A DNA stretch of 5,836 nt, from NCBI GenBank assembly GCA_027044005.1, contig JALUDK010000056.1, positions 1-5,836 on the forward strand. The letters run 5' to 3'. Origin of the DNA: Acidilobaceae archaeon (GTDB taxonomy: Archaea > Thermoproteota > Thermoprotei_A > Sulfolobales > Acidilobaceae). The translations under genes were made by a program, and so were the position numbers. The notes under the pieces were generated by a model. That model did no database searches. It was not told the DNA's origin and saw only the letters and a list, made by a program, of their open reading frames with translations. This document shows positions 4,495 to 5,836 of this stretch, one piece after another (position 1 is the first letter of the stretch; each line of letters starts with the position of its first letter).

Positions 4495-5640
4495 TTGGCC
4501 GCCGAGGGGTACGAGAGGCTAGAGGCCTACCTAAGAGCAGCAGAGGAGCTGGGATATGCAACCCCCCTGGAGAGGGCGCTGGAGGGCAGGGCAGGGATAA
4601 GGGATATAGTAGAGCTGTACAGGGCCCCCCTCTGGCTCCTAGGCGGAGTCGCCAGAGCGGTGACAGATGGACTCACTGGGAGGAGGGTAGGATACATAGT
4701 AAACATGATAATGAACTATACTAACATATGCGTGGTTGGATGCACATTCTGTAGCTTCTACCGTAGGCCCGGGGCCCCTGATGCATACAAGCTAGAGGCT
4801 CGGGAGGCTGCTGGTAGGGTTATTGACGCGTGGAGGAGGTTCAGGATAAGGCAAGTCCTCTTCCAGGGAGGAGTAGACCCTGGCATACCGATAGAGTACT
4901 ATGAGGAGGCGTTTAGGACCATAAAGGAGGAGACGCGGGGAGAAGTAGCTATACATGGCCTAAGCGTTGTAGAGCTAGAATGGCTAGCGAAGGTAAACAG
5001 GATGAGCCTCAGGGAACTACTAGCCAGACTAATAGAAGCAGGGCTCGACAGTGTGCCAGGCGCGGGGGCGGAGATACTGAGCGACAGAGTTAGAAAGCTC
5101 ATATCCCCGATCAAGAGCAGCGCTGACACTTGGATAACAACAATGGAGACAATAATGGATATGGGGCTACCGATAAGTGCAACCATGATGTACGGCCACC
5201 TAGAGACGCTAGAGGAGAGGGCAAAACACCTCCTCAGCCTACTAGACCTACAGAGGAGGAAGGGGAAGATAATGTCATTCATAACATGGAACTTCGAGCC
5301 AGGAAAGAGCCCCCTCGGCGAGAAGGTACCATACCCGGCAGGAGGTACAGAGACGCTGAGGAACATAGCGGTGGCTAGGATAGTCTTCCGGGGAGAGATC
5401 AAGTGGATCCAGGCAGGATGGCTAACGGCAGGAGTCCCACTAGGACAGGCAAGCCTAGAGTATGGCGCCAATGACTGGGGAGGAACCCTCTACGGGGAGA
5501 AGGTCCTACCCGAGGCAGGGGTCCCCCTGCCAACACTTGTAAGGAGCAGGATAGAGAAGCTCATAAGGGATGCGGGCTACGAGCCGGTGGAGAGGGATAA
5601 CTGGTACAGGCCCATAGCCAAGGCGGCAGTGGGTGCATAG
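4495..5640 (+). CDS. mqnC: Cyclic dehypoxanthinyl futalosine synthase (radical SAM), menaquinone synthesis
   Basis: Cyclises dehypoxanthine futalosine by radical SAM chemistry in the futalosine route to menaquinone; a cytoplasmic enzyme with a [4Fe-4S] cluster. The 381 residues follow the MqnC pattern. An N-terminal helical segment ERALEGRAGIRDIVELY is followed by NYTNICVVGCTFCSFYR (74-90), whose C79-x3-C83-x2-C86 binds the cluster. These are the only cysteines in the protein. Further on are LFQGGVDP (122-129), GLDSVPGAGAEIL (183-195), ATMMYGHLETLEER (229-242), SFITWNFEPG (261-270), WIQAGWLTAG (304-313) and GANDWGGT (324-331). The end, GYEPVERDNWYRPI, fits MqnC better than the relatives CofH or MqnE. 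The start is TTG 4495, with GGAG at 4484-4487. The next gene begins two bases after the stop, probably in the same operon. Assignment is confident, from recognised motifs only. Confidence 0.93.
   Translation: MAAEGYERLEAYLRAAEELGYATPLERALEGRAGIRDIVELYRAPLWLLGGVARAVTDGLTGRRVGYIVNMIMNYTNICVVGCTFCSFYRRPGAPDAYKLEAREAAGRVIDAWRRFRIRQVLFQGGVDPGIPIEYYEEAFRTIKEETRGEVAIHGLSVVELEWLAKVNRMSLRELLARLIEAGLDSVPGAGAEILSDRVRKLISPIKSSADTWITTMETIMDMGLPISATMMYGHLETLEERAKHLLSLLDLQRRKGKIMSFITWNFEPGKSPLGEKVPYPAGGTETLRNIAVARIVFRGEIKWIQAGWLTAGVPLGQASLEYGANDWGGTLYGEKVLPEAGVPLPTLVRSRIEKLIRDAGYEPVERDNWYRPIAKAAVGA
5631..5635 (+). promoter_or_regulatory. Ribosome binding site of the gene after mqnC
   Basis: GGGTG, able to pair with the CACC of the anti-SD, lies within the last codons of mqnC, seven bases before TTG 5643. 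It supports that TTG as the start and translation coupled to mqnC. Confidence 0.45.
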
Positions 5641-5642
5641 CC

Positions 5643-5836
5643 TTGAACCCGCCAAGATGGCTTGAGGACCTAGCCAGCCAGGCCGGGGTGGCCGGGCTAG
5701 AGAGGGCCATCCACGGCGACGACCTGGGTATAAGGGACGTAGAGGAGATGCTAAGGGACGCACCGCTCCACGTACTAGCAGCGGCGGCGGACTACTATGC
5801 AAGAAGGATCAAGAGGGGAGTGGGGAGCTACATAGT
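5643..5836 (+). CDS. Radical SAM enzyme of the MqnE/MqnC/CofH group, N-terminal part, probably aminofutalosine synthase
   Basis: Sixty-four complete codons are visible. They read MNPPRWLEDLASQAG, then GLERAIHGDDLGIRDVEEML (18-37), a helix rich in Ala (PLHVLAAAADYYARRIKRG), and GSYIV just at the edge. This is the same layout as the N-terminus of the upstream mqnC (ERALEGRAGIRDIVEL, then the TGRRVGYIVN strand). In that family the next residues hold the NYTN and CxxxCxxC motifs, here outside the window. Because MqnC is already present, the likeliest identity is MqnE, which makes aminofutalosine from SAM and 3-[(1-carboxyvinyl)oxy]benzoate. A second MqnC-like or CofG/CofH-like paralogue remains possible. 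The start is TTG 5643, two bases after the mqnC stop, with GGGTG at 5631-5635; no in-frame start was seen just upstream. Reality of the CDS is strong, family good, exact enzyme tentative. Confidence 0.65.
   Translation, partial: MNPPRWLEDLASQAGVAGLERAIHGDDLGIRDVEEMLRDAPLHVLAAAADYYARRIKRGVGSYI

Noticed and set aside
4899..5471. Minus-strand open frame of 190 codons within mqnC
   Set aside because: mqnC is unmistakable on the plus strand; the antisense product is serine-rich with no recognisable motif.
4495..5640. Reading this gene as CofH (FO synthase subunit 2, coenzyme F420 pathway)
   Set aside because: The GANDWGGT segment is shared by the group, but MMYGHLETLEER, WNFEPG and the ending GYEPVERDNWYRP fit MqnC better.
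1..5836. Signs of a mobile element, defence island, CRISPR array or tRNA gene
   Set aside because: I saw no transposase, integrase, direct-repeat array or cloverleaf sequence on either strand, and base composition looks even across the genes by eye.

Overview
The window looks like chromosomal DNA of a hyperthermophilic crenarchaeon, most likely of the Desulfurococcales/Pyrodictiales type. The case for this: archaeal-type genes (type 2 IPP isomerase, archaeal GGPP synthase, an archaeal GluRS N-terminus and an archaea-only DUF2118-like protein), G+C-rich DNA with heavy use of AGG/AGA, ATA and CTA codons, archaeal TATA boxes, GGAG/GGTG ribosome sites, and many TTG/GTG starts. The genus is not determined.

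Layout. Positions 1-3010 (minus strand) hold one tightly packed transcription unit. In transcription order it is fni/idi2 (3010-1868), a GGPP synthase (1824-844), a DUF2118-like biotinyl-lipoyl-fold protein (843-355) and the 5' part of gltX (352 to beyond position 1). Gaps within it are 43, 0 and 2 bases. A 127-base divergent promoter region separates it from a plus-strand alpha/beta hydrolase (3138-4034). That gene converges on a small glycine-rich membrane protein on the minus strand (4360-4031); the two stop codons share the tetranucleotide CTAG. A second divergent promoter region (4361-4494) leads to mqnC (4495-5640), followed two bases later by the start of another radical-SAM-family gene, probably mqnE, which runs off the window at 5836.

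How the genes fit together. IPP isomerase and GGPP synthase supply the C20 prenyl diphosphate used for archaeal ether lipids and for quinone side chains. MqnC and the probable MqnE belong to the futalosine route to the menaquinone ring. The window therefore places prenyl supply and quinone-ring synthesis side by side. GluRS co-transcription with the isoprenoid genes has no obvious metabolic reason. The DUF2118-like protein between them is the most interesting unknown, because a lysine (K118) falls where biotinyl/lipoyl domains carry their cofactor.

No tRNA, rRNA, CRISPR, insertion sequence, integrase or defence system was seen. No stretch of more than about 135 bases lacks a gene. The region reads as core chromosome rather than an accessory island, and I do not claim a new system. 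The less ordinary signals are the DUF2118 lysine, a perfect hairpin between fni and the GGPP synthase gene, and a hairpin overlapping the mqnC ribosome site.
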